Shown in pieces: positions 1 to 5,933 of a DNA stretch of 30,068 bases. The position numbers and the translations under genes were made by a program. This stretch comes from an uncultured Oscillibacter sp. (GTDB taxonomy: Bacteria > Bacillota > Clostridia > Oscillospirales > Oscillospiraceae), in the NCBI GenBank assembly GCA_910584995.1, contig CAJUDW010000029.1, forward strand, positions 1 to 30,068, in the 5' to 3' direction. Position 1 is the first letter of the stretch. Each line of letters starts with the position of its first letter. The notes beneath the pieces were generated by a model that had not been told where the DNA came from, ran no database searches, and worked only from the letters and a program-made list of their open reading frames with translations.

Positions 1-60
1 CCTTAAAAATCTTTATATTTTTTCTCTGTCCTCTTGACGGGGAGCATATCAAAATATCAA

Positions 61-144
61 ATGCTAATCGGGCTGACAATTATTGCAGTAGCCATTATCA
101 TTGCTGGCCTGCTTCTGTCAAACGCAATCAATAAGAGCCGGTAA
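61..144 (+). CDS. possible small membrane peptide (27 aa)
   Basis: An ATG at 61 opens a 27-residue frame that is almost wholly hydrophobic (about residues 2-20) and ends in a short polar tail, NAINKSR. It would make one membrane helix. A purine-rich GGGGAG lies at 39-44, 16 bases before the ATG, which is farther than usual; a TTG at 34 in the same frame is an alternative start. I do not recognise the family. It could be a stand-alone small membrane protein, a type I toxin-like peptide or the remnant of a larger gene. The hairpin terminator at 211-250 fits a short transcript here. Confidence 0.3.
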   Translation: MLIGLTIIAVAIIIAGLLLSNAINKSR

Positions 145-210
145 TGAAATCGCGGGCCAAATCTCTGGAGCAATTCGTCTTCTCGATTAAATGTTAACGG
201 TGTGACAGGA

Positions 211-250
211 ATAAAGGGTGGGGGGCCGCTGGCGGCCCCCACCCTTTATT
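211..250. terminator. bidirectional hairpin terminator
   Basis: Arms 211-229 and 232-250 pair over about 18 bp (ATAAAGGGTG...CACCCTTTAT) with a two-base loop and one bulged G. The A-rich left foot and T-rich right foot make it usable on both strands. Confidence 0.6.
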
Positions 251-365
251 AACGGTTCGATTCCTGATTATGTTGACACCCTCTGCAGCAAATAGCAGGA
301 TGTTTCATCGTAAAATGGGCTGCGGCGGGCGCCGGAGTCTGGGCAGGCCGCCCAAAAGAAAGAAG

Positions 366-403
366 GTAGAGAGCCCGGCGCTATCGCCGGGCTCTCTACT
401 TTT
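366..403. terminator. hairpin terminator before rarA
   Basis: A perfect 15-bp stem (366-380 with 385-399) with loop CTAT is followed by TTTT on the plus strand and, read on the minus strand, by a T-rich CTTCTTTC. It insulates rarA from upstream transcription. Confidence 0.75.
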
Positions 404-521
404 GCCGAAAAAATTCTGCCCTGCGCTCTGGCTGCGCGGCCCTGGCGGGCAATTTGACATCCGCTCCGGACAAATGGTTTTCCCGTATACACGCTCCCGA
501 GAAGAAACGTCGATTTGACAG

Positions 522-550
522 TGGAAAGTTTCTCCGGCCTGTGGTATAAT
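522..550 (+). promoter_or_regulatory. extended -10 promoter of rarA
   Basis: TGGTATAAT at 542-550 is a perfect -10 with the TGn extension. At 17-bp spacing the -35 is TGGAAA (522-527). A perfect TTGACA at 515-520 lies 24 bp away, too far to act as a normal -35. The predicted start of transcription is near 557, leaving a leader of about 36 bases. Confidence 0.65.
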
Positions 551-592
551 GCGGCTATACTTTTCCGTAAACCCCACAAAGGAGGGATTGCC

Positions 593-1861
593 GTGGGATC
601 TCCCCTGGCGGATGAAATCCGCCCGAAAACTCTGGACGAAGTGGTGGGCCAGCGACATCTGCTGGCTCCCGGCGCGGTACTTCGGCGGCTGATCGAGAGC
701 GGCGCAGAGGCCAATATGGTCTTTTATGGCCCCTCCGGCACCGGCAAGACCACCATCGCCAACATCATCGCCCAGCGAACCCGCAAGACCCTGTACCGCC
801 TCAATGCCACCACGGCCTCCCTGCAGGATATCAAGGACGTGATCGCCGACGTGGGGACACTGATGGCCCCTGGCGGTGTGTTGCTGTATTTGGATGAGAT
901 CCAATATTTTAACAAAAAGCAGCAGCAAAGTCTCCTGGAATTTATGGAAAACGGGAAACTGACTTTGATTGCCTCTACAACGGAGAACCCCTATTTCTAT
1001 GTTTACGCCGCCTTGCTGTCCCGGAGCACGGTCTTTGAGTTCAAGGCTGTCCCACCGGAGGAGGCGGAACCGGCGGTGTTGCGGGCGCTTGAACTGGAGC
1101 AGGCCCGTTCCGGCCTGGCGGTTGCATGGGAGGAGGGTGTCCCCCGGCAGATTGCTACCGCCTGCGGCGGCGACGTCCGGAAAGCTGTCAACGCCGTGGA
1201 ATTGCTGTGCCAAGCGGCTGCACCGGCAGACGGCCGCCTTTTCCTGACAAGTGATGACGCCTTACAGGTCTCCCAGCGCAGCGCTATGCGCTATGACAGG
1301 GGAGGCGACGCCATGTATGACGCCGCCTCCGCACTGATGAAATCCCTCCGGGGCAGTGACCCGGACGCTGCTCTCCACTATCTGGCGCGGCTCCTGGAGG
1401 CGGGGGATCTGGTGACGCCCTGCCGCCGCCTGCTCTGCTCCGCCAGCGAGGATGTGGGGATGGCTTACCCTCAGGCAGTTGCTATTGTGAAAGCCTGCGT
1501 GGATACCGCCATGCAGCTGGGCCTTCCGGAGGCGCAGCTGCCCCTGGCCCAGGCGGCGATCCTGCTGGCTACGGCCCCCAAATCCAACAGTGTGGTGGAG
1601 GGCATCGGCCGCGCCCGGGCGGATGTCCGGGCAGGCCGCACCGGGGATGTTCCCCGCCAGCTGCAGAATGTCCATGCGGACACTACCGGTTTCGACCACC
1701 AGCAGCACTACCTGTATCCCCATAATTTCCCTGGCCACTGGGTGGATCAGCAGTACCTGCCGGACGCCCTGAAAGGGATCCAGTATTACGTCTGGGGGGA
1801 CAACAAGACGGAGCAGGCCGCCAAGGCTTATTGGGAAAAAATCAAAGATCGGAAACTGTGA
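593..1861 (+). CDS. rarA: RarA/MgsA replication-associated recombination ATPase
   Basis: A 422-residue AAA+ clamp-loader-like ATPase of the RarA (MgsA/WRNIP1) family, which acts at stalled replication forks. Walker A is GPSGTGKTT at residues 46-54, Walker B is LLYLDEIQ at about 97-104, and sensor 1 lies in ASTTENP. The C-terminal half carries the family tetramerisation region (DVGMAYPQAV, ending in HNFPGHWVDQQYLP). I chose the GTG at 593 because GGAGG at 581-585 stands seven bases before it and the GSPLADEIRPKTLDEVVGQ N-terminus matches the family; upstream codons overlap the promoter. It is monocistronic and converges on the S1-domain gene with a 20-base tail overlap. The usual DEIHRFNK box reads DEIQYFNK here. 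Confidence 0.95.
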   Translation: MGSPLADEIRPKTLDEVVGQRHLLAPGAVLRRLIESGAEANMVFYGPSGTGKTTIANIIAQRTRKTLYRLNATTASLQDIKDVIADVGTLMAPGGVLLYLDEIQYFNKKQQQSLLEFMENGKLTLIASTTENPYFYVYAALLSRSTVFEFKAVPPEEAEPAVLRALELEQARSGLAVAWEEGVPRQIATACGGDVRKAVNAVELLCQAAAPADGRLFLTSDDALQVSQRSAMRYDRGGDAMYDAASALMKSLRGSDPDAALHYLARLLEAGDLVTPCRRLLCSASEDVGMAYPQAVAIVKACVDTAMQLGLPEAQLPLAQAAILLATAPKSNSVVEGIGRARADVRAGRTGDVPRQLQNVHADTTGFDHQQHYLYPHNFPGHWVDQQYLPDALKGIQYYVWGDNKTEQAAKAYWEKIKDRKL

Positions 1862-2777
1862 ACAGGGTTTCCACCGGCGTTTTTTCGTAGTTTGGAGGGG
1901 AATAGGTCCAGCGATCCAGCTTTCCGTCGGTGATTTGATAGCGGATAGGTTCCGGTTCCGAGGCAGGCGGAAGCTTTTGGATAACCTGAAGCTTGATCTT
2001 CATCCTTTCGGGACGGATGCTTTTGATGTAGACGGACACGCCGTCCCCCGGCGCCAGGCCGGTTTTGGCATCCGCAAGGCCGGAGAGGTTGGGGGCCAGT
2101 TCAATGAAGCTGCCGTATTCCTTCACGCCCCGCACCACGCCTCGGACTGTCTCGCCGGGGGCAAACCGGCTGGCGTTTTCCATCCAGGTGCCCAGCAGTT
2201 CCCGGTGGGTCATGGTGATCCGCCGCCGCTCCCTGTCAAAGGAGAGGACTGCCGCCAGGATTTTCTGCCCTTCCTGGAAGCGGTTTTTGGGGTGGCCGAT
2301 CCTGGAGACGGAGATTTGCTCAATAGGCAGGATGGCGATGATGCCGCACCCGATATCCAAAAAGGCCCCATAGGTCTCCAGACGGATCACCCGGCAGGCC
2401 AGCACCATGCCCGGCTCCAGGTTTTCCAGGAAATAGGACATGGCGTTTTCCTGGGCCTCCCTGCGGCTGAGAAGGGCAAAGGGCGCTCCTTTTTCGTCGG
2501 CCTGTATGGATTTTACCGTAAAGCAGGTTGGCTTTCCAACCCTTGATAAAACTGAAATATCCCGCTCCGATCCGCTGATCCAGGGTGCTACGGCCTCCTG
2601 GCGGGCCATCTGGGCCTCCACGCCGCCAAGCGTAAAGAAGAGCGTGTGATCGGCGCCGCACCGCTGGGGGGCGCCCTCTAAAATCTCCCCGGTCTCCAAG
2701 GCGTTTTTCAGGTCGGGAAAGGCGTATGCAGGGGAGGGGTTCAGGCCCTCCGGCAAAAAAAGACGGTTTTCCGGCAT
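1842..2777 (-). CDS. S1 RNA-binding domain protein (30S S1-like)
   Basis: A 311-residue protein with two S1 (OB-fold) RNA-binding domains at about residues 138-205 (PGMVLACRVIRLETYGAFLDI) and 218-275 (GETVRGVVRGVKEYGSFIEL). The N-terminal 130 residues are not a recognisable S1 repeat. Short S1-like proteins of this type are common in Clostridia, where they stand in for full-length ribosomal protein S1 or act as RNA-binding regulators; the precise role is unknown. The start at 2777 is preceded only by the weak GGATGGA. The gene points away from the DUF951 operon and shares a short AT-rich divergent promoter region with it (about 2815-2845). Its 3' end overlaps rarA by 20 bases, so no terminator fits between them. 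Confidence 0.85.
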   Translation of the reverse strand: MPENRLFLPEGLNPSPAYAFPDLKNALETGEILEGAPQRCGADHTLFFTLGGVEAQMARQEAVAPWISGSERDISVLSRVGKPTCFTVKSIQADEKGAPFALLSRREAQENAMSYFLENLEPGMVLACRVIRLETYGAFLDIGCGIIAILPIEQISVSRIGHPKNRFQEGQKILAAVLSFDRERRRITMTHRELLGTWMENASRFAPGETVRGVVRGVKEYGSFIELAPNLSGLADAKTGLAPGDGVSVYIKSIRPERMKIKLQVIQKLPPASEPEPIRYQITDGKLDRWTYSPPNYEKTPVETLFTVSDL

Positions 2778-2862
2778 GTGTCATCCATCCTATCCGCCGC
2801 GGTGTGCGGCATTTCCATATCATATAAAATACTATATGCAAAGGACATGACAGGAGGAACCT

Positions 2863-3054
2863 ATGGACCTGCGGATACATGATAAAGTGGAACTGAAAAA
2901 GACCCATCCCTGCGGCAGTACCCAGTGGGAGATCCTGCGGGTGGGAATGGACATCAAGCTGAAGTGCCTGGGCTGCGGCCATGAGTTGATGCTGCCAAGG
3001 GCCAAGGTGGAGAAGTGGATTCGGAAAATCCGGACAGAGGAGGAGAGAAAATGA
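2863..3054 (+). CDS. DUF951 family protein
   Basis: A 63-residue basic protein matching DUF951 (COG4481): DKVELKKTHPCGSTQWEILRVG, then DIKLKCLGCGHELMLPR and a K/R/E-rich tail. Cys17 and the CLGCGH pair (about residues 35-38) suggest metal or nucleic-acid binding, but no function is established. AGGAGG at 2852-2857 is five bases before the ATG. It overlaps the following small membrane gene by the ATGA motif, so the two are translationally coupled. Confidence 0.9.
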   Translation: MDLRIHDKVELKKTHPCGSTQWEILRVGMDIKLKCLGCGHELMLPRAKVEKWIRKIRTEEERK

Positions 3055-3146
3055 ACGGGAAGCTGAAACGGGCCTTGGCTATGGCCCTGGTGGCAGTGCT
3101 GGTTTTGGCCATGCTGGCGTCTATTGTTACGCCCCTGATCGGATAA
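3051..3146 (+). CDS. small single-pass membrane protein (31 aa)
   Basis: The ATG at 3051 overlaps the DUF951 stop (ATGA). The frame reads MNGKLKRALAMALVAVLVLAM and continues to a TAA at 3144-3146, 31 residues in all. A basic N-terminus (K4, K6, R7) is followed by a hydrophobic helix over about residues 8-30, giving an inside-positive single-pass topology. The ribosome site is AGGAGGAGAG, just upstream. A perfect terminator follows 16 bases after the stop. Coupling, ribosome site and terminator together support a real gene. Function unknown. Confidence 0.7.
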   Translation: MNGKLKRALAMALVAVLVLAMLASIVTPLIG

Positions 3147-3161
3147 GGCTTTATTGGGAGG

Positions 3162-3196
3162 GGAGCCGCGTCTTTTTAAGACGCGGCTCCTTTTTT
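3162..3196 (+). terminator. intrinsic terminator of the DUF951 operon
   Basis: A perfect 13-bp GC-rich stem (3162-3174 with 3178-3190), three-base loop, then six T at 3191-3196. Confidence 0.92.
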
Positions 3197-3229
3197 GCGA
3201 CTGCTTTTACGGAGGGCCTGCCCTATAAT
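3195..3229 (+). promoter_or_regulatory. probable spoIIGA promoter with long spacer
   Basis: A perfect TATAAT stands at 3224-3229. At 17 bp the -35 would be CTGCTT (3201-3206), which is poor. TTGCGA at 3195-3200 sits 23 bp away, resembling the over-long spacer of the Bacillus subtilis spoIIG promoter, where Spo0A compensates. The complementary AGTCGCAAA at this place is loosely like a Spo0A box. The -10 is clear; Spo0A control is inferred. Confidence 0.5.
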
Positions 3230-3272
3230 AGGGGCATCTGCCGGGCTGCAGACAGCGGGAAGGGGGAACGCC

Positions 3273-4322
3273 ATGACGGTGGTGTACATAGACAGCGTCT
3301 TTTTTTTGAATACCCTGATGGACTACCTTCTGGTACTCTCCGCAGGGCGGCTGGCAGGGATTCCCCTCCGGCGGGGCCGGTACATGCTGGCGGCCCTGGC
3401 GGGCGGGGCCTACGCGGCGGCAGTTTTCCTGCCGGGACTGGGGTTTCTGGCAGCCGGGCCGGTAAAGCTGGCGGCCGGCGTACTCCTTTCTCTGATTGCC
3501 TTTGGCGGCGAGGCGCATTTTTTCCGTCTGACCCTGCTGCTGTTTTCCGTCTCCTGCGCTATGGCAGGCTGTGTGCTGGCGCTGGGATTGGTAACCGGAA
3601 ACCAGGTTCCGGCGGAAAGGGGTATCTTCTATACGGATATCAGCGCCGGAATTCTGCTGGCCGCCGCAGGGGGCGCTTATCTGGTGCTGGCGGTGGTTTT
3701 CCGGGCGGCGGCAAAGCACGGGCTGCAGGGGGAACTGGTTCCGGTCCGGGTCTGCGTTTCAGGTAAGACAGCGGGGCTGACGGCGCTTTTGGATACCGGC
3801 AGCGGCCTGCGGGAGCCCTCCAACGGGCGGCCTGTCCTGGTGACAGCCCCAGGCGCGCTGGACGGATTGCTGTCCCGGGAGGCCCGGGCAGTGCTGACGC
3901 CGGAGGGGCTGGCGTCTCCAGCGGATCTGCTGGAACCGCTGCGGCAGATTGCGCCGGAACTGCGGCCAAGGCTCCTGCCGTACCGGGCTGTAGGGACTGC
4001 CCAGGGGCTGCTGCTGGCCATCCGCATGGACTGGGCGGAAATAGCCGGGGAGCGCTGTCCCGGCCTGACGGCTGCGCTGTCGCCCACGGCTTTGGGAAAT
4101 GGATACACGGCCCTCTGGGGCGGCGAGATTGGAAAGGGAGGACGGCATGAAACAGTTACGGGAACGCCTCTGGCAGCTGCTGGAGCGGCTGGGCCTGGGA
4201 GGGACGGAGGAACTCCATTACATTGGCGGCAGCGACACGCTGCCACCGCCTCTGACACGGGAGCGGGAAGGGGAACTGCTGGGACGGCTGGAGGACGAAG
4301 AGGCCCGGAAAGAGTTGATTGA
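3273..4322 (+). CDS. spoIIGA: SpoIIGA, sigma-E processing peptidase
   Basis: Membrane aspartic protease that cleaves the pro-sequence of SigE in the mother cell. About five hydrophobic helices fill residues 1-145, starting MTVVYIDSVFFLNTLMDYLL. The protease half follows, with the active-site motif LLDTGSGLREP (Asp174), and the conserved end ALSPTALGNGYTAL is at about residues 268-281. The ATG at 3273 has AGGGGG at 3261-3266. The family normally ends close to that motif, but here the frame runs on for about 65 residues to 4322, reading 176 bases of sigE in another frame. That tail is low-complexity (A, G, T, R) and probably not functional. Either the stop has been lost or there is a one-base indel in the G/A-rich run near 4115-4146. 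Confidence 0.9.
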   Translation: MTVVYIDSVFFLNTLMDYLLVLSAGRLAGIPLRRGRYMLAALAGGAYAAAVFLPGLGFLAAGPVKLAAGVLLSLIAFGGEAHFFRLTLLLFSVSCAMAGCVLALGLVTGNQVPAERGIFYTDISAGILLAAAGGAYLVLAVVFRAAAKHGLQGELVPVRVCVSGKTAGLTALLDTGSGLREPSNGRPVLVTAPGALDGLLSREARAVLTPEGLASPADLLEPLRQIAPELRPRLLPYRAVGTAQGLLLAIRMDWAEIAGERCPGLTAALSPTALGNGYTALWGGEIGKGGRHETVTGTPLAAAGAAGPGRDGGTPLHWRQRHAATASDTGAGRGTAGTAGGRRGPERVD

Positions 4323-4851
4323 ACATAATCTGCGGCTGGTGGTGTATATTGCCCGCCGGTTTGAGAATACCGGCATCAACATTGAGGACTTGATTTCCAT
4401 CGGTACCATCGGCCTCATCAAGGCGGTGGGGACCTACCGGGTGGATAAGAATATCAAGCTGGCTACCTATGCCTCTCGCTGCATTGAAAACGAGATCCTC
4501 ATGTACCTCCGGAAGAACGCCAACCGGAAGGGGGAGGTCTCCTTTGACGAGCCGCTGAACACAGACTGGGACGGCAACGAACTGCTGCTCTCCGATGTGC
4601 TGGGCACCGACGAGGATACGGTGATGCGGCCCATTGAGGAGGACGTGGAACGGAACCTGCTTGCTGCGGCCATCAACATGCTCTCTCCCCGGGAGAAGCA
4701 GATCATCACCCTGCGTTTTGGCCTAGGCGGCGGCCGGGAGCAGACGCAAAAAGAGGTGGCGGATCAGCTTGGCATCTCCCAAAGTTACATTTCCCGGCTG
4801 GAAAAGCGGATAATTTCCCGGCTGAAAAAAGAAATTCTCCGTCTCTCATAA
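4147..4851 (+). CDS. sigE: RNA polymerase sigma-E, sporulation mother cell
   Basis: A 234-residue pro-SigE, very close to the Bacillus protein: RNLRLVVYIAR-type region 2 (HNLRLVVYIARRFENTGINI), EDLISIGTIGLIKAV, LATYASRCIENEILMYLR, SFDEPLNTDWDGNELLLSDV, and region 4.2 SQSYISRLEKRI. The basic amphipathic pro-sequence (MKQLRERLWQLLERLGLGG) precedes ELHYIGGS, the expected place for SpoIIGA cleavage. The ATG at 4147 has AAGGGAGG at 4134-4141; a longer in-frame N-terminus would start inside spoIIGA without a ribosome site. The usual neighbour sigG is not here; rpmB follows with its own promoter. Confidence 0.97.
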   Translation: MKQLRERLWQLLERLGLGGTEELHYIGGSDTLPPPLTREREGELLGRLEDEEARKELIEHNLRLVVYIARRFENTGINIEDLISIGTIGLIKAVGTYRVDKNIKLATYASRCIENEILMYLRKNANRKGEVSFDEPLNTDWDGNELLLSDVLGTDEDTVMRPIEEDVERNLLAAAINMLSPREKQIITLRFGLGGGREQTQKEVADQLGISQSYISRLEKRIISRLKKEILRLS

Positions 4852-4890
4852 AAAAATCGCGGATTTTGGAGAAAAATTTGAAAATTCTTC

Positions 4891-4919
4891 TTGCCTTTTT
4901 CAGAATTATCTGCTATGAT
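4891..4919 (+). promoter_or_regulatory. rpmB promoter
   Basis: TTGCCT (4891-4896), 17-bp spacer, TATGAT (4914-4919) with TGC just before the -10. Predicted start of transcription is near 4926, giving a leader of about 50 bases with a small hairpin (TGCCT...AGGCA). Confidence 0.8.
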
Positions 4920-4974
4920 ACCAGTTGTGCCTGCAGAAGGCAGGAGAATACACGACAGCAGGGAGGTGCAGCGG

Positions 4975-5163
4975 ATGGCAAAGTGCGAGTTCTGCGACAA
5001 GGGCGTGACCTTCGGCATCAAGGTTTCCCACTCTCACCGGCGTTCCAATCGTTCTTGGAAGCCCAATGTGAAGCGGGTGAAGGCGATCGTCAACGGTTCC
5101 CCCCGCCATGTGTATGTTTGTACCCGGTGTATGCGCTCCGGTAAGGTCACCAGAGCGGTTTAA
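4975..5163 (+). CDS. rpmB: 50S ribosomal protein L28
   Basis: A 62-residue L28 with the zinc-ribbon form: CEFC at residues 4-7 and CTRC at about 49-52. The core GIKVSHSHRRSNRSWKPN is typical. The ATG at 4975 has GGGAGGTG at 4961-4968. It is monocistronic between a clear promoter and a clear terminator. Confidence 0.97.
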   Translation: MAKCEFCDKGVTFGIKVSHSHRRSNRSWKPNVKRVKAIVNGSPRHVYVCTRCMRSGKVTRAV

Positions 5164-5208
5164 AAGGTTTTCCTCAGAGGGGAGAATCACTACCTATGGG
5201 CAGACAAG

Positions 5209-5240
5209 ATCCCGGACTTAGGTCCGGGATTTCCTTTTTT
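5209..5240 (+). terminator. rpmB terminator
   Basis: A 9-bp stem ATCCCGGAC/GTCCGGGAT (5209-5217, 5222-5230) with a four-base loop, followed by TTCCTTTTTT. Confidence 0.9.
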
Positions 5241-5248
5241 GTATGTCA

Positions 5249-5620
5249 AAGCCTCCGGCTAAGCCGAAGGCTTGAACAGGCCCTTTTAGGGCCTGAACCG
5301 GCAAGCGGCTCAAGACACATGGAATATCTTTTGCCTGCATCTTGTTCTCCGATGCCCGTAAACGGGCAAATCATCTTCTGTATGAGACTTTTGCGTATCT
5401 GCCACCCGGTAAGTTGTCAACTCGCTTTGCTCGCGGCTTTTTGCTAAAGCATACAAAAGGAACCCACCAGCTATTTGGCGGTTCTTTCTACCCAAAAGAA
5501 AACCACCGACTGTGCCGGTGGTTATGGTTTCACCAGGGCCTGTTACGGCTTTGCGGTCAGATATGCCCTGTTTCAGGCGCAGGCCTAGGCGGCTCCCGGG
5601 CCCGCAGATGTTTTTAATAT
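5249..5620 (-). ncRNA. hairpin-rich region, candidate structured RNA or repeat
   Basis: No convincing gene lies here, yet hairpins follow one another: 5249-5260/5262-5273 (12 bp), 5277-5284/5288-5295 (8 bp), 5353-5359/5362-5368 (7 bp), 5460-5464 with 5480-5484, and 5501-5508/5516-5523. In the first and fourth, the imperfect pairs are C-A on the plus strand but G-U on the minus strand, so a minus-strand RNA pairs better. The hairpin at 5501-5523 ends in a minus-strand T tract, and a weak minus promoter (TTGAAC, 16 bp, TACTTT) lies near 5630-5657. A 112-residue minus-strand frame over 5310-5648 has no ribosome site or known domain. It could be a non-coding RNA, a repeat common in the genome, or decayed mobile DNA. 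Confidence 0.35.
5494..5523 (-). terminator. minus-strand intrinsic terminator
   Basis: The 8-bp stem 5501-5508/5516-5523 (AACCACCG/CGGTGGTT) with a seven-base loop is followed on the minus strand by TTTTC and more T (complement of 5494-5500). It would stop a short minus-strand transcript starting near 5620. Confidence 0.6.
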
Positions 5621-5670
5621 CGGCCATCAAAGTATGTGAGCCATCCAAAAGTTCAAGAAGAATAAGGAAT

Positions 5671-5709
5671 ATAAATGATCCCGGGTTTAATTAACCCGGG
5701 ATCATTTAT
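5671..5709. terminator. long palindromic bidirectional terminator
   Basis: A perfect 17-bp stem, 5671-5687 with 5693-5709 (ATAAATGATCCCGGGTT and complement), with a five-base AT loop. The AT-rich feet allow termination either way. It lies about 225 bases after the end of the chemoreceptor gene on the minus strand. Confidence 0.75.
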
Positions 5710-5803
5710 CATTAGATAAATTCGAGAGTGTATTGGATGGAGAGAAACAGAATGGCAGCCAATAGGACTTTGGCCCCTATGCGTTCCCATAGAGAACAGT
5801 GGG

Positions 5804-5925
5804 ATGGATTTGACTCCACGGGGCCCCCGCCGGAGCCCGGCGGATCCGGTGGGGAGAGGAGGAACAAAGGAATGAAGCGCAGTTTTCGCCGCAAGGCGGA
5901 AACGGAGTGAAATGGATTTGATTCC
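5804..5925. repeat. direct-repeat-bounded intergenic element
   Basis: ATGGATTTGACTCC (5804-5817) and ATGGATTTGATTCC (5912-5925) are direct repeats with one mismatch, 108 bases apart. Between them are GCCGG-type hairpins and TTTTCGCC-GCAA-GGCGGAAA (5883-5902), an 8-bp stem closed by a GCAA tetraloop with a G-U pair on the plus strand. A 60-residue plus-strand frame at 5728-5910 is rich in G, P, R and E with no ribosome site; I do not call it a gene. This may be an interspersed repeat. Confidence 0.4.
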
Positions 5926-5933
5926 GACGACGA

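Larger units (their letters stand above)
145..521. other. intergenic stretch with two terminators, no supported gene
   Basis: Between the small peptide and the rarA promoter I see only two strong hairpins (211-250 and 366-403). A frame on the minus strand running through this region and deep into rarA is a shadow of rarA. The TTCGATTCC at 255-263 resembles a tRNA T-loop, but no acceptor or anticodon stem surrounds it. Confidence 0.6.

Noticed and set aside
252..265. GGTTCGATTCC resembling a tRNA T-loop
   Set aside because: No matching acceptor, D or anticodon arms; the preceding bases form a terminator hairpin.
515..520. Perfect TTGACA upstream of rarA as -35
   Set aside because: 24 bp from the -10, too far; the extended -10 makes it unnecessary.
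305..1213. 302-residue open frame on the minus strand across rarA
   Set aside because: It is antisense to a clear AAA+ ATPase with Walker motifs, has no ribosome site and shows no domain; GC-rich codon bias creates such frames.
5310..5648. 112-residue minus-strand frame in the hairpin-rich region
   Set aside because: It runs through several hairpins and a terminator, has no ribosome site and no recognisable domain. I treat it as an RNA/repeat artefact.
5728..5910. 60-residue plus-strand frame rich in G, P, R, E
   Set aside because: Low complexity, no Shine-Dalgarno, and it lies inside the direct-repeat element.
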